A stretch of 64,000 nt of DNA from Phycisphaerales bacterium (GTDB lineage: Bacteria; Planctomycetota; Phycisphaerae; Phycisphaerales; UBA1924): assembly GCA_029213305.1 (NCBI GenBank), contig JARGPA010000018.1, positions 1 to 64,000 of the forward strand, read 5' to 3'. Shown one piece after another: positions 9,083-18,450 of the stretch. Position numbers and translations under genes: made by a program. Position 1 is the first letter of the stretch. Each line of letters starts with the position of its first letter. Under the pieces are notes generated by a model. That model was not told the origin of the DNA and searched no databases. It worked only from the letters and a program-made list of their open reading frames with translations.

Positions 9083-9114
9083 AATCCCTCAGTTTTTACT
9101 GAGGGATTTTTAAT
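9083..9114. terminator. Bidirectional intrinsic terminator between mscL and the threonine aldolase gene
   Basis: AATCCCTCAG (9083-9092) pairs perfectly with CTGAGGGATT (9099-9108) around a six-base loop and runs into ATTTTTA on the plus strand. On the minus strand the stem is also followed by T-rich sequence. It separates the convergent genes. Confidence 0.85.
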
Positions 9115-9121
9115 GATCCAC

Positions 9122-10204
9122 TTAGAGTGTGATCTCCTTGATACGGCGAACGGTTTCATGAATCATCGCATCATCAATGTCGAGATGGGTCACAAATCGG
9201 ATAGTTCCCTTGCTCTCAGCGTAACACAAGACTCCGATTGACTCGAGTTGTTCTTGCCATTCATATGCATCTCCAACAGTAGAGATCGCCTTTGTGGAGA
9301 GTCTGGCGTAAACAAGGTTCGTTTCTATGCTTGCAGGATCAAAGTCAAAGAGTTCAATACTCGCAAGACTATTTGCAAGTTCCTTCGCTCGTAGATGATC
9401 TTCTGCTAAACGATCGAAATGATGATCAAGAGCAAACATTCCCGCCGCGGCGAGAACACCTGCTTGTCTCATGCCGCCGCCGAGCATTTTTCGTTTCATC
9501 CGAGCACGGTCAATTGTGTCTTGATCTCCGACGAGGATTGAACCGACAGGACATCCGAGTCCTTTACTTAAACATGCAGATATTGTGTCAGTTTCAGAAG
9601 CAATATCTTTAAGATCAACCCCAGATGCAATTGAAGCATTCCAGATTCGAGCTCCGTCAGTATGAACTCTGAGTCCGTTTGCACGAGCAGCTTTGCATGT
9701 GTCACGGAGTAAGTCCATCGGCCAGACGATCCCCCCACCGCGGTTGTGCGTATTTTCGATCGTGAACAGTTTGGTAGGTGGGAAGTGAACATCCGCCATA
9801 CGAAGTGCGCGATTGATACCATCTGGAGTTGTCATTCCTAGACGAGTTGTTTCATCCTCTTTGACAAATCGAATACTACATCCTGCGATCGCGGCGTATC
9901 CGCCAGTCTCGTAGTAATACACATGATTCTCGGGGTGCGTGAGTATTTCATCTCCTGCGACAGTTTGAGCGAGCACTGCAAGCAAGTTTGCCATGGTCCC
10001 AGAAGGAACAAACAATGAAGCTTCTTTGCCGAACATAGATGCGGTTCGTGATTCTAGTTCATTCACCGAAGGGTCGGCCCCCATCACATCGTCACCAACC
10101 TTTGCGTTTGCGATCGCTTCTCGCATTGCTTCAGTCGGTCTGGTGACAGTATCGGATCGCAGGTCGATAGGAGTATTCAAGATATGTTCCTTCCAAGTCG
10201 TCAT
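9122..10204 (-). CDS. ltaE: Low-specificity L-threonine aldolase
   Basis: The 360-residue PLP enzyme splits L-threonine (and allo-threonine) into glycine and acetaldehyde. It opens with IDLRSDTVTRPTEAMREAIA and VGDDVMGADPSVNELE, has the glycine-rich FVPSGTMANLLA, and the PLP-lysine segment SACLSKGLGCPVGSILVG. All are signatures of fold-type I threonine aldolases, and the length is normal. It starts 68 bases after the NRPS stop on the same strand, so read-through from the polysaccharide/NRPS operon is possible, although its role is metabolic. Glycine supply to the NRPS is conceivable but speculative. Confidence 0.92.
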   Translation of the reverse strand: MTTWKEHILNTPIDLRSDTVTRPTEAMREAIANAKVGDDVMGADPSVNELESRTASMFGKEASLFVPSGTMANLLAVLAQTVAGDEILTHPENHVYYYETGGYAAIAGCSIRFVKEDETTRLGMTTPDGINRALRMADVHFPPTKLFTIENTHNRGGGIVWPMDLLRDTCKAARANGLRVHTDGARIWNASIASGVDLKDIASETDTISACLSKGLGCPVGSILVGDQDTIDRARMKRKMLGGGMRQAGVLAAAGMFALDHHFDRLAEDHLRAKELANSLASIELFDFDPASIETNLVYARLSTKAISTVGDAYEWQEQLESIGVLCYAESKGTIRFVTHLDIDDAMIHETVRRIKEITL

Positions 10205-10272
10205 ATCGAAACAACATTGTTCGTGTGATCGCTTCGAATGAACTGTATGGAATGAAAGTGTTTGAATCTAGT

Positions 10273-13200
10273 TTATGTGTATTCTTGGTGAATCCATTGA
10301 TTCACAATATCTGCAAGCTCGATCACTGCTTGATCTTTGAATAACCCGAGATGAGTTGCATGGATTGAACTGAGGGTGATATTTTTGGGATGAATCGCGG
10401 CAGTCCACCCATTAAACCCATCATCCTTATGGAACTTAAACCACTCGGGCTGAATCGCACGCAACAAACATACCCGGCCTCGATAAGTATCAGTAGGAGT
10501 ATATGAACTGAGCATCCGACGGTTCGCGCGTGCTAGTTTTTTAAACTCAGTGAGTTCTTTGTTCTCTGCTTCGGGTTGAGGAGCAATTGGTTTTTTGTTA
10601 CTTGAAACTCTCTGACGAATGTATTCGAGTCTTCCTGTATCGCTTCCTCGTAGGAGTTGCCCAAGATGTGCAGCAGCTAAACCAGCTTTGTTCTTTCTAG
10701 GCAACCCCGCGGGCAAGTGTGCGTCGAGAAGAATCAAATGCCCAGGAGTGAACCCCTTCGATTGGAGTTGTATCCCAACTTCAACTGACAAAGCACCCCC
10801 AAAACTGTATCCAATCATATCTGGAGCTTGCAGTGTGTTTGTTAGATCCATTTGGTCTATGACCCAACTCGCAAGTTGTTTTAGATCTTCTCCGATTACA
10901 TGAATCTGATTCAACGCGGGGAGTTGCAGCCCAACAAAAGAACGATCTCCAATCAAGAGATCAACCATGGGCTTGAATCCCATCGGTTGCCCACCGATTC
11001 CTGGAAAGAGAATCACTGATGATTCATCACTCGTCTCTGTTAATGAAACGAATGTATCGCACCCACTTGTGTTTGAATAAGTCGACACAGCATGTGCAAG
11101 CAATGAAGGAGTTGAAGCTCTGTAGATTGTTGAAATCGGGAGATGAGTTCCAAGCATTTCTCTCATCAATGAGAACAAGCGAATTGCTTTGAGAGAGTTC
11201 CCCCCTAGCTGAAAGAAACTCTCATTCCCGTCAATTCCCTGCACATCTAAGATACGTTCGAAACAATCAATGACGGTATCCAAGTGACTTGATTCTCCTT
11301 GATCTATGCGCTGAGGGTCAGAGCGAAATGGCAACTTCCGCATTCGTTCAAGCTCATGTCGATTGACTTTCCCGCCTCCAACACGAGGTATATTCGATAC
11401 TCTTGACCAATAAAGCGGGATCATATATCCAGGAAGAAGGCTACTCAGTCCGTTGCGAATCTCTGATTCTGAAACAACCGAATCTTTGCCGACAACGATA
11501 TAGCAATGAAGCTCATGATCTCCATCAGTCATTCGCGAAGCAACGATAGAAGCATCTTGAACCCCTATAAGACTTCGGATGATGCTTTGAACTTCCTCTA
11601 GCTCGACCCGACATCCATGCACTTGCACTTGTTGATCAATTCGCCCTCTATGGATCAATGTACCGTCTTCAAGGACCATTGCACGGTCACCTGTCCGGAA
11701 CCTTCTCCGATTAGTATCTACAACAGGCATTCCGATTTGATCAACTGATTGGGTTGTACAATTCCAATATCCAAGCGCTACACGATCTGATTCGATTTCG
11801 ATCTCACCTGCGAGTTCTGTGGGATTCCCATTTGAATCGACTAATCGAATGTTTGTTCCATTAACAGGAAAACCGATTGGGATCCATCTTGTATATTGTC
11901 TCAGATCTCGAGGATGAACTCTAAGTTGGAGAGCAAGGGACGATTCAGTGAGTCCTAGTCCATTGATGAATAACTCGCAGTTCGGGAAATGATCCTGAAG
12001 CTCTTCACAATCATCTGCGATGACTTGTTCGCCTCCAAGTACCACACATCGGATGTGATCGAGAGTTGTTGAATCATCTAATGATCTTGTCAGCCATCTA
12101 AATACTGATGGAGCTGTGTGAAAGATATCAACTTTAAAGGTATCAACAAACTTGACAAGCTCATCATGATCGGCGTGTTGGATATCGAAGAAACAGAGTG
12201 ATGCACCTGTGAACCAGGCTGAGAACATATCCATAATCGCAGCATCAAAGGCAGGCGAAGAGAGTTGCAAGATATGGTTGGTTGAATTCAACTCAATAGA
12301 ATTCGCGAATGTAGTCATATGCGAAACAACCGCTGCGTGGGATTGAACAACTCCTTTGGGTTGCCCTGTTGACCCTGAAGTATACAAGATATACGCGGGC
12401 GCTTCTGGGTTGATGTGTAAAGGAGTTAACTCTGATTTTTCCATCGAGTTGGTGTTATGATCAATAATGTAAATCAGAGAGTGATCTACAACTTCATCGA
12501 TCCGTGATCTCATTGATTGATCAACTAGTACTTGTGTAGGGTTCGAACTTTCCACAACTTGTTGGACTCGGCGTATTGGCCAGCTGGTTTCAACAGGTAC
12601 ATAGATTGCTCCAATCCGCAATGTCGCTAGGATCGCAATCGCAAGATCGATGTTGTTCTCAATAACGAGAACCACTCGATCACCTGATTCTACATTTCTG
12701 GATTGCAAAGCTCTTGCAATATTGGTGGACTTATCCCACAACTCAACATAACTCAATCGCTCTGATTGTAAAACAACCGCATCATGCTCTGGATATTGCT
12801 TCACAGATTCCCAAACAACATCATGAATACAGCGAGAACAAGCTTGTTGGTCTATCGACGTATCAACTCTGAGAACGTGAGATGATGTCGGTTCATCAGG
12901 ATTCAATATAGGAATGGATGAAATCGAATGATCAAGATATTGCCATGAAGATTTGATTAGTTGGATGAACTGCCCAAGGTATCGATCCATAGATTCTTGT
13001 GAAAACAAACTCTCACGATAGTTGAACACAACTTCCAGTGTGCTTGAGCTATCAAAGACATAGCAAGTTAAGTCAAATTTCGCGGTTCTGTTGTCAATCT
13101 CAGTCTCGTTAAATCGTAGCAAATCATCGTTCTTACCTGAACGGATATCAATACCAATATGATTGAAGAACACTTCAAACAATGGATTTCGGCCGTTCTC

Positions 13201-16065
13201 AGATCGGCCATGAACAGCGTCAACGATATGCTGGAATGGAACATCTCGATGATCGAATGCATTCAGTGCATTTCGGGATGCTTTTGCGATGACATCACTC
13301 AAAGAATCATCGCAAGAAATATGCGTCCGGATCGCAGCGGTTTCCATAAAGAATCCGATTAGCCCTTCAGTTTCTGTCCATTCTCGATTTGCAATAGGTG
13401 TACCAACAGTCACATCCTCTTCGTTGGTGAGTCGATACAACCAGGTCTGAAACAGCCCAAGTAAATAGGCGTACGGTGTAACATTGAGATGACGAGTTGC
13501 ATCTCGAACTTGAGCGGTCGTTCCCGAATCAAGTTGGATACGAATCTTTCGGCCAACTGATGAAGGGTTCGGACCTCTCACAAAATCAGTTGGGAGTTCG
13601 ATTGAACCAACATCACGGAGTTCTTCTTCCCAAAACTCTAAATCGGATTTGTATTGCGAAGTGTCAGGCAAGCTTCTTTGCCAGTTTGAAAAATCAGTGT
13701 ACTGTACATCCAAGTCTGGCAATATAGGATCTCGACCTTGTACGAATGCGGAGTATGCCTCATTCAATTCTCGATGCAGAACTTCGCAAGACCAAGCGTC
13801 AGAGATGATGTGATGCATCGAAATTAGAACTGAGCTTTGATCGATATGATTAAACACATGGCACCGAACCAGCGGCGATTCTTCGAGATTGAATTTGAGA
13901 ACAGAATCTCTTTCGATCTGAGACTCAATCTCAGAGTCTGACATATGGTTTGATTCTGTCCAATTAACTAATGGCAATATGCTGTCGTCAATACATTGAT
14001 ATGGGTGTCCATCTTCGATCTTAATCTTGGTTCTTAACACACCATGTCGTTGCACTACATGATTCCATGCATTCTCAAATGAGACTTGATCTAATGATCC
14101 TGTATGCTCAAGACGAATGCTGATCAGATAGCTTGGATCATCTGGATGAAGTTGATCGAGCATCCATAAGCGCTGTTGGTTAAACGAGAGCGGGCTTCGT
14201 TCTAAACCAAGCGCTGAGTGGGTTAAACCAAGCTTGTTTAAATCAGTTTCTCTTGATTGTTGATCGATCCAATCTGCGATTCCTGCGATCGTGCCAATAC
14301 GATATATTTGAGAGATTGGAAGACTCACACCTAAATGATCTCGAACACGCGAAGTCAAAACCACTGCCCGTAAACTATGACCTCCGAGTTTCAGAAAATT
14401 ATCTTGCTTGTTGATTCCTTGAACTCCAAGGAGAGTTTCAATCGTTTCAATCAACCATTGTTCCGTTGCTGTCTGAGCGAGCTTACTTGAATCATTCTCA
14501 ACTGAGCGTGGTTCATCCTTGTCAATCTTCAAATGATCAATCCAACTCTCAGCGATAACCTTACGATCAATTTTTCCATTAGGATTGAGCGGAATGTGAT
14601 CAACTATCCGGATTGATCCCGGGATCATGTATTGAGGTAAATGCGATTGAAGATAATCGTTTAGAACTTCAGTCGATTGAACTGATGAATCCATTACAAT
14701 ATCCAAATGAATTGACTTTGTTCCTTCTAAATGGATTACCACCGCTGCTGAATTTCGAACACCATCTACTTCATTCGATCTTGACTCAATCTCACCGAGT
14801 TCTATCCGGTATCCATGAATTTTTATTTGATCATCAAGTCGACTATGGAATACAAAATTCCCTAACGCATCTTGGTGTACTAGATCTCCTGTTTTGTAGA
14901 TTCTCTTCGACTCGCCTGATGAGGATTTCAAGTTTACAAACTGCGAGGATGTAAGCTCATGTTGATTTAGATATCCTCGCGAGATTCCGATCCCTGATAG
15001 ACACAACTCACCTATTTCGCCTTCGGATTGCTCTTTATCCTGATCATCGAGTACAAACGCTTCGACTCTGTTTAACGGCTTCCCAATTGGTAAGTACTTT
15101 TGCGTCGAAGAAATTTCTTCAGGTATGTCAAAGGTCGTCGCGAGCATAGTTGCTTCTGTCGGTCCGTAGGCATTAATAAATCGAATCGAAGGGAATTCTT
15201 GTTGAGCTCTTGCGATGATTGCTGGGTTTACTTGTTCTCCACCAACTGCGACCACTGACATGTTGCGAAAGATTGATGGGTTTGCTTCAAACAGGGACGC
15301 GAAGAATCCGAACGCCATGCATGTTGATTGGACCTGCTCACGATGACACAGCATTTCTAGAGTTGCAGGGTCTGGGTCGCCTTCTGGAACGACAACTAGC
15401 TTTGCACCGTGTAGTAACGGCGTAAAGATTTCAAGCGTTGAAACATCAAATGACAATGGCGCTGCATAAAGATAATGAAATTCTGAAGAGAATGGTAGAT
15501 AATTTTGTTCACATACAAGACGAACTACCCCGCAATGTTCGATCATCACTCCCTTCGGTTTCCCCGTCGATCCTGAAGTGTAGAGGATGTACGCGAGCTG
15601 ATTGGGAGTAATATCCTTTGAGGGATTCGTGTCACAACACTCTTTGCATGAATCAACGCGGAAACGTGTTTGAGAATCAGTCCAAAGCTGATTCACATAT
15701 CCATCTTCATAAACAACGAATCTGCATGCAACATCATCCTTCATTTCTTGTAGACGAGAAATTGGCTGATTGTTCACGAAAGGAACATATGCCCCACCTG
15801 CTTTTAGGATTCCAAGAATAGCTGCAACTTGCTCAAATGATTTTGAAATTGAAACCGCAACCGGTTCTTCGGGTTCAATCCCCTCGAGAATCAAACGATG
15901 CGCGACATTGTTTGCTGACGCATTCAACTCCGTAAATGTAAAACATCTTGAAACTTCTGCAATCGCGATCGAATCTGGGTGTAGTGCAACAATTGATTCG
16001 AATCGATCTACGATTGACCAAGTCTCCACGCCGCGTTCATCATATTGGTTCTGGGTTTGATCCAT
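10273..16065 (-). CDS. Two-module nonribosomal peptide synthetase (A-T-C-A-T-TE)
   Basis: The 1930-residue protein has six domains. Adenylation domain A1 (about 20-520) contains YILYTSGSTGKPKGV and NAYGPTE. Carrier T1 has its phosphopantetheine serine at S564 (LGGHSL). The condensation domain (about 620-1070) has HHIISDAW at 751-758, matching HHxxxDxW. A2 (about 1090-1580) contains YILYTSGSTGQPKGV. Carrier T2 has S1624 (LGGNSL). The thioesterase (about 1690-1930) has GYSFGG with S1754 and a late His in ATHLG. It lacks a starter condensation domain, so it looks like a complete two-residue assembly line releasing a dipeptide or cyclising it. Specificity-pocket residues read by eye give DVL-x-AGAML for A1 and DAM-x-VGGLA for A2, which match no code I know. 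It lies 44 bases after a UDP-sugar dehydrogenase gene. Product unknown. Confidence 0.93.
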   Translation of the reverse strand: MDQTQNQYDERGVETWSIVDRFESIVALHPDSIAIAEVSRCFTFTELNASANNVAHRLILEGIEPEEPVAVSISKSFEQVAAILGILKAGGAYVPFVNNQPISRLQEMKDDVACRFVVYEDGYVNQLWTDSQTRFRVDSCKECCDTNPSKDITPNQLAYILYTSGSTGKPKGVMIEHCGVVRLVCEQNYLPFSSEFHYLYAAPLSFDVSTLEIFTPLLHGAKLVVVPEGDPDPATLEMLCHREQVQSTCMAFGFFASLFEANPSIFRNMSVVAVGGEQVNPAIIARAQQEFPSIRFINAYGPTEATMLATTFDIPEEISSTQKYLPIGKPLNRVEAFVLDDQDKEQSEGEIGELCLSGIGISRGYLNQHELTSSQFVNLKSSSGESKRIYKTGDLVHQDALGNFVFHSRLDDQIKIHGYRIELGEIESRSNEVDGVRNSAAVVIHLEGTKSIHLDIVMDSSVQSTEVLNDYLQSHLPQYMIPGSIRIVDHIPLNPNGKIDRKVIAESWIDHLKIDKDEPRSVENDSSKLAQTATEQWLIETIETLLGVQGINKQDNFLKLGGHSLRAVVLTSRVRDHLGVSLPISQIYRIGTIAGIADWIDQQSRETDLNKLGLTHSALGLERSPLSFNQQRLWMLDQLHPDDPSYLISIRLEHTGSLDQVSFENAWNHVVQRHGVLRTKIKIEDGHPYQCIDDSILPLVNWTESNHMSDSEIESQIERDSVLKFNLEESPLVRCHVFNHIDQSSVLISMHHIISDAWSCEVLHRELNEAYSAFVQGRDPILPDLDVQYTDFSNWQRSLPDTSQYKSDLEFWEEELRDVGSIELPTDFVRGPNPSSVGRKIRIQLDSGTTAQVRDATRHLNVTPYAYLLGLFQTWLYRLTNEEDVTVGTPIANREWTETEGLIGFFMETAAIRTHISCDDSLSDVIAKASRNALNAFDHRDVPFQHIVDAVHGRSENGRNPLFEVFFNHIGIDIRSGKNDDLLRFNETEIDNRTAKFDLTCYVFDSSSTLEVVFNYRESLFSQESMDRYLGQFIQLIKSSWQYLDHSISSIPILNPDEPTSSHVLRVDTSIDQQACSRCIHDVVWESVKQYPEHDAVVLQSERLSYVELWDKSTNIARALQSRNVESGDRVVLVIENNIDLAIAILATLRIGAIYVPVETSWPIRRVQQVVESSNPTQVLVDQSMRSRIDEVVDHSLIYIIDHNTNSMEKSELTPLHINPEAPAYILYTSGSTGQPKGVVQSHAAVVSHMTTFANSIELNSTNHILQLSSPAFDAAIMDMFSAWFTGASLCFFDIQHADHDELVKFVDTFKVDIFHTAPSVFRWLTRSLDDSTTLDHIRCVVLGGEQVIADDCEELQDHFPNCELFINGLGLTESSLALQLRVHPRDLRQYTRWIPIGFPVNGTNIRLVDSNGNPTELAGEIEIESDRVALGYWNCTTQSVDQIGMPVVDTNRRRFRTGDRAMVLEDGTLIHRGRIDQQVQVHGCRVELEEVQSIIRSLIGVQDASIVASRMTDGDHELHCYIVVGKDSVVSESEIRNGLSSLLPGYMIPLYWSRVSNIPRVGGGKVNRHELERMRKLPFRSDPQRIDQGESSHLDTVIDCFERILDVQGIDGNESFFQLGGNSLKAIRLFSLMREMLGTHLPISTIYRASTPSLLAHAVSTYSNTSGCDTFVSLTETSDESSVILFPGIGGQPMGFKPMVDLLIGDRSFVGLQLPALNQIHVIGEDLKQLASWVIDQMDLTNTLQAPDMIGYSFGGALSVEVGIQLQSKGFTPGHLILLDAHLPAGLPRKNKAGLAAAHLGQLLRGSDTGRLEYIRQRVSSNKKPIAPQPEAENKELTEFKKLARANRRMLSSYTPTDTYRGRVCLLRAIQPEWFKFHKDDGFNGWTAAIHPKNITLSSIHATHLGLFKDQAVIELADIVNQWIHQEYT

Positions 16066-16109
16066 CAGAACAACTAATCCTTAATCCGGACTCTGCACCT
16101 TATACGGCG

Positions 16110-17480
16110 CTACGCCTTAACTACCCTTGCGCTGATCTCCGAAACGCTGTTCATCGCATTACGTGTATCGACGATTAACCCAGCGAACTTGCCGACGATT
16201 GACCAATCGATTGCTTGATGATCTGTCACGATAATCACACAATCGGACTTTGAGAGTTGCGATTGAGTGAGATCAACCGATTCCATCTCAAACGAGTAGT
16301 TTCTCATCTTTGGGAAACTCGAAACATGCGGATCGTGATATGACACAATCGCGCCCCTTTGTGCAAGTTGAGCAATGATCTCTGCAGCGGGAGTTTCTCT
16401 AGTATCATCTACATTGGGTTTATACGCGAGACCTAATACAAGAATATCAGAGCCCTTGATAGATTTACAATCTTCATTGAGTGCCTCTGCAGTCTTCTCA
16501 ACCACATATTCAGGCATACTCCGGTTTATTTCCCCTGCGAGCTCAATAAATCGAGTCACACATCCATGCTCACGAGCTTTCCATGTAAGGTAGTATGGAT
16601 CAATTGGTATACAGTGCCCACCCAAACCTGGTCCAGGATAAAATGGTGTAAACCCGAATGGTTTCGTTGATGCTGCACGGATCACTTCCCAGATATCAAT
16701 ACCCATCGTATCGAACACGCCTTTGAGTTCATTCACTAAAGCAATGTTGACAGATCGAAATACATTTTCCAGTATTTTCGCAGCCTCCGCAATTTCTGCA
16801 GATGCTACAGGGATGACTTCACTGACTCCATGAGCATAGAGCAAACACGCAAGTTCGGTCGAAACTTGATCTATACCACCCACAAGCTTTGGTATTGATG
16901 TCGTAGAGTGTGACTTGCGTCCAGGGTCTTCGCGTTCAGGTGAAAAAGCAACAAAGATATCTTCACCTGGAACGAATGATTGTTTTTGTTGATTAATCGC
17001 GGCATTGAGAATCGCTGGAATGAAATCACCTGTTGTTGTCCCAGGATAGGTGGTGGATTCGAGGATAATCAACTGTCCTTTTCGCAAGCATGCACCGATA
17101 TCTTGGGCAGTTTTAATGACATATTTCAAGTCCGGTTCGAGATGTTCTCCTACTGGAGTTGGGACACAAACAATGATCACATCTGGATCTGAAAGTTTTG
17201 AAAAATCTGAAGTGACTTCAAAACGATTTGAATCGTTGAGTCGTTGAGTCATCTCATTTCCAAGATGCTTGAGATAATTTGTACCCGATTGGATTTCTGT
17301 GATCTTGGACGAATCAATATCGAAACCGATTACTTTCAAACCCCCTGTGTGAATCGCATCGGCCAAGGGAAGACCGACATATCCTAACCCGATGATACCT
17401 ACAACGGCTTCTTTGGATTCGATCTTCTCTTTCAATCGTTGAGCTTGAGTACTCATTTCATGTGTCATATCGCTACCCAA
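16110..17480 (-). CDS. UDP-sugar 6-dehydrogenase (UDP-N-acetylhexosamine type)
   Basis: The 456-residue NAD-dependent enzyme oxidises C6 of a UDP-sugar to the uronic acid for polysaccharide synthesis. The Rossmann start VGIIGLGYVGLPLADAI, the FSPEREDPG segment, the catalytic-Cys motif GLGGHCIPIDPYYLTWKA and the C-terminal VLGLAYKPNVDDTRETPA place it nearest the WbpA/WbpO group that acts on UDP-GlcNAc or UDP-GalNAc, rather than UDP-glucose dehydrogenase. Substrate assignment is inference from motif style. It follows the Alg13-type glycosyltransferase gene by 11 bases. Confidence 0.9.
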   Translation of the reverse strand: MGSDMTHEMSTQAQRLKEKIESKEAVVGIIGLGYVGLPLADAIHTGGLKVIGFDIDSSKITEIQSGTNYLKHLGNEMTQRLNDSNRFEVTSDFSKLSDPDVIIVCVPTPVGEHLEPDLKYVIKTAQDIGACLRKGQLIILESTTYPGTTTGDFIPAILNAAINQQKQSFVPGEDIFVAFSPEREDPGRKSHSTTSIPKLVGGIDQVSTELACLLYAHGVSEVIPVASAEIAEAAKILENVFRSVNIALVNELKGVFDTMGIDIWEVIRAASTKPFGFTPFYPGPGLGGHCIPIDPYYLTWKAREHGCVTRFIELAGEINRSMPEYVVEKTAEALNEDCKSIKGSDILVLGLAYKPNVDDTRETPAAEIIAQLAQRGAIVSYHDPHVSSFPKMRNYSFEMESVDLTQSQLSKSDCVIIVTDHQAIDWSIVGKFAGLIVDTRNAMNSVSEISARVVKA

Positions 17481-17491
17481 CTTTTAGAAAC

Positions 17492-17974
17492 TCACAGTTC
17501 ATGATGAATGAAGTCTGAGATCGCTTGTATAAGCTCCGGCGAAGCTCCTGATGAGATTGTATCAGAAGCTGAGAGTTGAGAGAGCTTTTCGAGCATCGCT
17601 GGAAGCTCTGTTTCATCCATTGCTACCGCTACCCTTCCCATTTCGAGGAATCTTTGCGCTGTTGCTACTTGATGATCGTTCCGTGTTTCTAAGAGCGCTG
17701 CGCGTCGCGGCATAACTAAAATTGGAGTTTGCTGTTCTAGAGCTGTGAGGATTGTCCCAGTCCCTGCGTGTGCTACAACTGCATCCGCTTGAGCGATTCG
17801 TTCTTGGAACTCATTTGGATCAATAGTATGCGCCCATTGAATATGCTCCGGGCGATACTTTGTAGAACCAATCTGCGCAAACACATCGGATCGCTGATTC
17901 AATGCCGCCCAATCATCAACCGCTTTGACCATACGATCAAAGGGCATCTGATGTCCGACAGTAACAAAGATCAT
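17492..17974 (-). CDS. Alg13/PssE-type glycosyltransferase catalytic subunit
   Basis: About 160 residues resemble the C-terminal half of GT28 enzymes: MIFVTVGHQMPFDRMVKAVD at the start, then VVAHAGTGTILTALEQQTPILVMPR, the donor nucleotide-sugar site, and NDHQVATAQRFLEMG. Such proteins work with an Alg14-like membrane partner. The start at 17974 overlaps the stop of the Alg14-like gene by 4 bases (ATGA); the longer frame has no motif support. The pair probably adds a sugar (often glucuronate or GlcNAc in relatives) to a lipid-linked intermediate. Confidence 0.88.
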   Translation of the reverse strand: MIFVTVGHQMPFDRMVKAVDDWAALNQRSDVFAQIGSTKYRPEHIQWAHTIDPNEFQERIAQADAVVAHAGTGTILTALEQQTPILVMPRRAALLETRNDHQVATAQRFLEMGRVAVAMDETELPAMLEKLSQLSASDTISSGASPELIQAISDFIHHEL

Positions 17975-18450
17975 ATCACTGCTCCTTTGCACTTGGGTCC
18001 GGATTCTGTCTCAAGGTGAGGCCATTGAGTGAGCCAAAGTGACGCGTGGGGTCCGATCTTTTGTCCCGACTTTGAGAGCTCTTCCACATTCGCGATCGAG
18101 TCAACCCAGATCGTCCTTGCTCCAAAGAACTTCCCAAGTCGAAGTGCGAAGAAACCGGGGAGTGCTCCAGTTGAGATAATCACATCTGGTCGCTCTCGAA
18201 CAAGAATCCATAGCAACTGTAATACTGTCTGGATCCATCTGATTTTATTCCAACGAGTCACATCAAAGACAGTGTAATACCGAGCGTTGTTAAATCGATC
18301 AATCTGATATCGATAATCATCTTGAACAGTCACAAATGCAAGTGAACAATCTTCAACTGCTTGAGTCAGGCGCATGAGCTCGACCCAGTGCCCACCACCG
18401 GATGCAACAAGCATGACTTTCTTCTGCTTTACATTCTTTGAATCGCTCAT
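17971..18450 (-). CDS. Alg14/PssD-type glycosyltransferase membrane subunit
   Basis: The 159-residue protein carries KVMLVASGGGHWVELMRL at its start, a hydrophobic segment (about residues 75-90, IQTVLQLLWILV), PDVIISTGALPGFFALRLGK and ARTIWVDSIANVEELS, the pattern of Alg14/PssD/CpsF proteins that recruit the Alg13-like subunit to the membrane. It overlaps both neighbours by 4 bases, which suggests translational coupling with the partner subunit directly downstream. Confidence 0.88.
   Translation of the reverse strand: MSDSKNVKQKKVMLVASGGGHWVELMRLTQAVEDCSLAFVTVQDDYRYQIDRFNNARYYTVFDVTRWNKIRWIQTVLQLLWILVRERPDVIISTGALPGFFALRLGKFFGARTIWVDSIANVEELSKSGQKIGPHASLWLTQWPHLETESGPKCKGAVI

Noticed and set aside
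10273-16065. Possible siderophore cluster
   Set aside because: No transporter, receptor, iron-responsive site or hydroxylating tailoring gene is visible nearby, and the assembly line makes only two residues.
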